Assembly: GCF_031143425.1 (NCBI RefSeq)
Contig: NW_027150043.1
Location: forward strand, 62,001 to 126,000
DNA length: 64,000 nt
From: Pleurodeles waltl
Taxonomy: Eukaryota; Chordata; Amphibia; Caudata; Salamandridae
Direction: 5' to 3'
The translations under genes were made by a program, and so were the position numbers. Positions within the stretch are counted from its first letter, which is position 1, and each line of letters opens with the position of its first letter. The notes beneath the pieces were generated by a model. The model was not told the DNA's origin. It ran no database searches and was given only the letters and a program-made list of their open reading frames with translations. This document shows positions 60,410 through 64,000 of this stretch, piece by piece.

Positions 60410-63400
60410 GTGAATTGTGTGGCTCAGACCAGGTTCTGTTACCCAGAATCCATTGCAAACCTCAAAATTTGGCTAAAAAAACACATGTTCCTCACATTTC
60501 TGTGGCAGAAAGTTCTGGAATCTGAGAGGAGCCACAAATTTCCTTCCACCCAGCGTTCCCCCACGTCTCCCGATAAAAATGATACCTCACTTGTGTGGGT
60601 AGACCTAGCGCCCGCGACATGGAACGCCCCAAAGCTCAACGTGGACACAGCCAAATTTTTGAAGGACAACAGAGGTATTTTTTGCAAAGTGCCTACCTGT
60701 AGATTTTGGCCTGTAGCTCAGCCGCCACCTAGGGAAACCTACCAAACCTGTGCATTTCTGAAAACTAGAGACCTAGGGGAATCCAAGATGGGGTGACTTG
60801 TGTGGCTCGGACCAGGTTCTGTTACCCAGAATCCATTGCAAACCTCAAAATTTGGCTAAAAAAACACATGTTCCTCACATTTCTGTGGCAGAAAGTTCTG
60901 GAATCTGAGAGGAGCCACAAATTTCCTTCCACCCAGCGTTCCCCCACGTCTCCCGATAAAAATGATACCTCACTTGTGTGGGTAGGCCTAGCGCCCGCGA
61001 CAGGAAACGCCCCAAAGCGCAACGTGGACACAGCCAAATTTTTGAAGGAAAACAGAGGTGTTTTTTGCAAAGTGCCTACCTGTAGATTTTGGCCTGTAGC
61101 TCAGCCGCCACCTAGGGAAACCTACCAAACCTGTGTATTTCTGAAAACTAGAGACCTAGGGGAATCCAAGATGGGGTGACTTGTGTGGCTCAGACCAGGT
61201 TCTGTTACCCAGAATCCATTGCAAACCTCAAAATTTGGCTAAATAAACACATGTTCCTCACATTTCTGTGGCAGAAAGTTCTGGAATCTGAGAGGAGCAA
61301 CAAATTTCCTTCCACCCAGCGTTCCCCCACGTCTCCCGATAAAAATGATACCTCACTTGTGTGGGTAGGCCTAGCGCCCGCGACATGAAACGCCCCAAAG
61401 CGCAACGTGGACACAGACAAATTTTTGAAGGAAAACAGAGGTGTTTTTTGCAAAGTGCCTACCTGTAGATTTTGGCCTGTAGCTCAGCCGCCACCTAGGG
61501 AAACCTACCAAACCTGTGCATTTCTGAAAACTAGAGACCTAGGGGAATCCAGGATGGGGTGACTTGTGTGGCTCGGACCAGGTTCTGTTACCCAGAATCC
61601 TTTGCAAACCTCAAAATTTGGCTAAAAAAACACATGTTCCTAACATTTCTGTGGCAGAAAGTTCTGGAATCTGAGAGGAGCCACAAATTTCCTTTCACCC
61701 AGCGTTCCCCCACGTCTCCCAATGAAAATGATACCTCACTTGTGTGGGTAGGCCTAGCGCCCGCAACAGGAAACGCCCCAAAGCGCAACGTGGACACAGC
61801 CAAATTTTTTAAGGAAAACAGAGGTGTTTTTTGCAAAGTGCCTACCTGTAGATTTTGGCCTGTAGCTCCGCCGCCACCTAGGGAAACCTACCAAACCTGT
61901 GCATTTCTGAAAACTAGAGACCTAGGGGAATCCAAGATGGGGTGACTTGTGTGGCTCGGACCAGGTTCTGTTACCCAGAATCCATTGCAAACCTCAAAAT
62001 TTGGCTAAAAAAACACATGTTCCTCACATTTCTGTGGCAGAAAGTTCTGGAATCTGAGAGGAGCCACAAATTTCCTTCCACCCAGCGTTCCCCCACGTCT
62101 CCCGATAAAAATGATACCTCACTTGTGTGGGTAGGCCTAGCGCCCGCGACAGAAAACGCCCCAAAGCGCAACGTGGACACATCCAAATTTTTGAAGGAAA
62201 ACAGAGGTGTTTTTTGCAAAGTGCCTACCTGTAGATTTTGGCTTGTAGCTCAGCCGCCACCTAGGGAAACCTACCAAACCTGTGCATTTCTGAAAACTAG
62301 AGACCTAGGGGAATCCAAGATGGGGTGACTTGTGTGGCTCGGACCAGGTTCTGTTACCCAGAATCCATTGCAAAACTCAAAATTTAGCTAAAAAAACACA
62401 CATGTTCCTCAAATTTCGGTGGCAGAAAGTTCTGGAATCCGAGAGGAGCCACAAATTTCCTTTCACCCAGCGTTCCCTCACGTCTCCCGATAAAAATGAT
62501 ACCTCACTTGTGTGGGTAGGCCTAGCGCCCGTGACAGGAAACGCCCCAAAGCGCAACGTGGACACAGCCACATTTTTGAAGGAAAACAGAGGTGTTTTTT
62601 GCAAAGTGCCTACCTGTAGATTTTGGACTGTAGCTCAGCCGCCACCTAGGGAAACCTACCAAACCTGTGCATTTCTGAAAACTAGAGACCTAGGGGAATC
62701 CAAGATGGGGTGACTTGTGTGGCTCGGACCAGGTTCTGTTACCCAGAATCCATTGCAAACCTCAAAATTTGGCTAAAAAAACACATGTTCCTCACATTTC
62801 TGTGGCAGAAAGTTCTGGAATCTGAGAGGAGCCACGAATTTCCTTCCACCCAGCGTTCCCCCACGTCTCCCGATAAAAATGATACCTCACTTGTGTGGGT
62901 AGGCCTAGCGCCCGCGACAGAAAACGCCCCAAAGCGCAACGTGGACACATCCAAATTTTTGAAGGAAAACAGAGGTGTTTTTTGCAAAGTACCTACCTGT
63001 AGATTTTGGCTTGTAGCTCAGCCGCCACCTAGGGAAACCTACCAAACCTGTGCATTTCTGAAAACTAGAGACCTAGGGGAATCCAAGATGGGGTGACTTG
63101 TGTGGCTCAGACCAGGTTCTGTTACCCAGAATCCATTGCAAACCTCAAAATTTGGCTAAAAAAACACATGTTCCTCACATTTCTGTGGCAGAAAGTTCTG
63201 GAATCTGAGAGGAGCCACGAATTTCCTTCCACCCAGCGTTCCCCCACGTCTCCCGATAAAAATGATACCTCACTTGTGTGGGTAGGCCTAGCGCCCGCGA
63301 CAGAAAACGCCCCAAAGCGCAACGTGGACACATCCAAATTTTTGAAGGAAAACAGAGGTGTTTTTTGCAAAGTACCTACCTGTAGATTTTGGCTTTTAGC

Positions 63401-63858
63401 TCAGCCGCCACCTAGGGAAACCTACCAAACCTGTGCATTTCTGAAAACTAGAGACCTAGGGGAATCCAAGATGGGGTGACTTGTGTGGCTCGGACCAGGT
63501 TCTGTTACCCAGAATCCATTGCAAACCTCAAAATTTGGCTAAAAAAACACATGTTCCTCACATTTCTGTGGCAGAAAGTTCTGGAATCTGAGAGGAGCCA
63601 CAAATTTCCTTCCACCCAGCGTTCCCCCACGTCTCCCGATAAAAATGATACCTCACTTGTGTGGGTAGGCCGAGCGCCCGTGACAGGAAACGCCCCAAAG
63701 CGCAACGTGGACACAGCCAAATTTTTGAAGGAAAACAGAGGTGTTTTTTGCACAGTGCCTACCTGTAGATTTTGGCCTGTAGCTCAGCCGCCACCTAGGG
63801 AAACCTACCAAACCTGTGCATTTCTGAAAACTAGAGACCTAGGGGAATCCAAGATGGG
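60410..63858 (+). repeat. Nine-monomer block D-P-K-F-E-T-S1-S2-C
   Basis: Unit starts are 60410 (D), 60793 (P), 61176 (K), 61559 (F), 61942 (E), 62325 (T), 62710 (S1), 63093 (S2) and 63476 (C). D has private changes (GTGAATTGTG, AAGCTCAACG, AGGTATTTT). A P unit stands where Y-N-H should be, so three monomers of the 13-mer order are replaced by one. The C unit has GGCCGAGCGCCCGTGACAGG. T has the extra AC again, unlike the two T units just upstream. Confidence 0.86.
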
Positions 63859-64000
63859 GTGACTTGTGTGGCTCGGACCAGGTTCTGTTACACAGAATCC
63901 TTTGCAAACCTCAAAATTTGGCTAAAAAAACACATGTTCCTCACATTTCTGTGGCAGAAAGTTCTGGAATCTGAGAGGAGCCACAAATTTCCTTTCACCC
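63859..64000 (+). repeat. Partial monomer, L type, cut by window end
   Basis: It carries 34A, 43T and 137T, the L signature, and it follows C as expected. It ends at monomer position 142, so the array continues beyond the window. Confidence 0.9.

Larger units (their letters stand above)
1..64000 (+). repeat. Satellite DNA array, ~383-bp monomer, head-to-tail
   Basis: The same unit recurs from the first to the last base with no interruption and no inversion. Taking the G of GTGACTTGTGTGGCT as position 1, unit starts run 256, 639, 1022, 1407, 1790 and onward to 63859, giving 166 complete units averaging 383.15 bp plus a 255-bp and a 142-bp partial unit. Units differ from each other by only a few bases, roughly 1.5-4% between types. 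The unit is moderately GC-rich and holds about 11 CpG sites, an A7 run near position 66, a T6 run near position 269 and no microsatellite. No other sequence class lies between units. I infer a eukaryotic satellite; the family and species are not recognised. The orientation label is arbitrary. Confidence 0.97.

Noticed and set aside
285..63753. Reverse-strand frames of 62-110 codons (commonly 82)
   Set aside because: They are antisense shadows of the same monomer, repeat at the same period, vary with the monomer types and show no independent conservation.
256..63862. About 150 forward reading frames of 126-129 codons as a large tandem protein family
   Set aside because: They are the same monomer frame repeated. 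Starts are GTG, each unit shifts frame, most substitutions between types change the amino acid, there is no promoter or ribosome-binding pattern, and no known domain is visible.
1..64000. CRISPR array
   Set aside because: The repeat is 383 bp with no unique spacers; all sequence is repeat.
1..64000. Array of rRNA, snRNA or tRNA genes
   Set aside because: No rRNA or snRNA sequence is recognisable, and the tRNA-like A-box segment has no matching anticodon arm, T arm or acceptor stem that I can fold.
1..64000. A prokaryotic multigene defence or toxin-antitoxin system
   Set aside because: There is no second gene, no non-repeat sequence and no diversity of domains; all variation is the small-scale type variation of a satellite.

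Overview
The window is one uninterrupted tandem repeat array (satellite DNA). All 64 kb consist of head-to-tail copies, in one orientation, of a monomer of about 383 bp. I count 166 complete monomers plus a partial one at each end: the window opens at monomer position 129 and closes at position 142. The lengths are 125 of 383 bp, 21 of 385, 14 of 384, 4 of 381, one of 386 and one of 357, and these sum exactly to the interval between the first and last unit boundaries (256 to 63859). I see no unique sequence, gene, RNA gene, transposon, CRISPR array or replication origin. The many open reading frames are one frame of the monomer repeated; I argue they are not a protein family.

Host: nothing identifies a species, and I do not recognise the repeat family. 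A single-orientation array of this length with higher-order organisation points to a eukaryotic satellite (centromeric, pericentromeric or subtelomeric). Many type-defining differences are CpG to TpG/CpA changes, which fits a host that methylates CpG, such as a vertebrate or plant. A prokaryotic origin is not formally excluded from the window alone.

Organisation: the monomers fall into types separated by roughly 2-10 diagnostic bases. I name 13 main types D, Y, N, H, K, F, E, T, S1, S2, C, L and P. They recur in this order as a 13-monomer higher-order repeat (HOR) of 4,983 bp. The only intact copy is 40866-45848. Elsewhere the order is shortened or rearranged: an 11-mer (21313-25529), two 11-monomer units 4.2 kb apart (33197 and 37414), two 7-mers (46617-51980), two 8-mers (54282-60409) and 5-mers. 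Most of the departures I could resolve have, at the break, a chimeric monomer whose 5' part is one type and 3' part another, in perfect register. This is the footprint of unequal homologous exchange or gene conversion.

Region by region: 1-11 kb is a less homogenised zone with local monomer variants, a 6,104-bp-offset duplication and the only large internal deletion. About 11-18 kb holds short C-L-D-H and K-D-Y-N-H cycles. From 18 to 46 kb the 13-mer and its shortened derivatives dominate. From 46 to 52 kb a derived 7-mer has replaced it. From 52 to 64 kb the 13-mer returns with a very recent 8-mer duplication.
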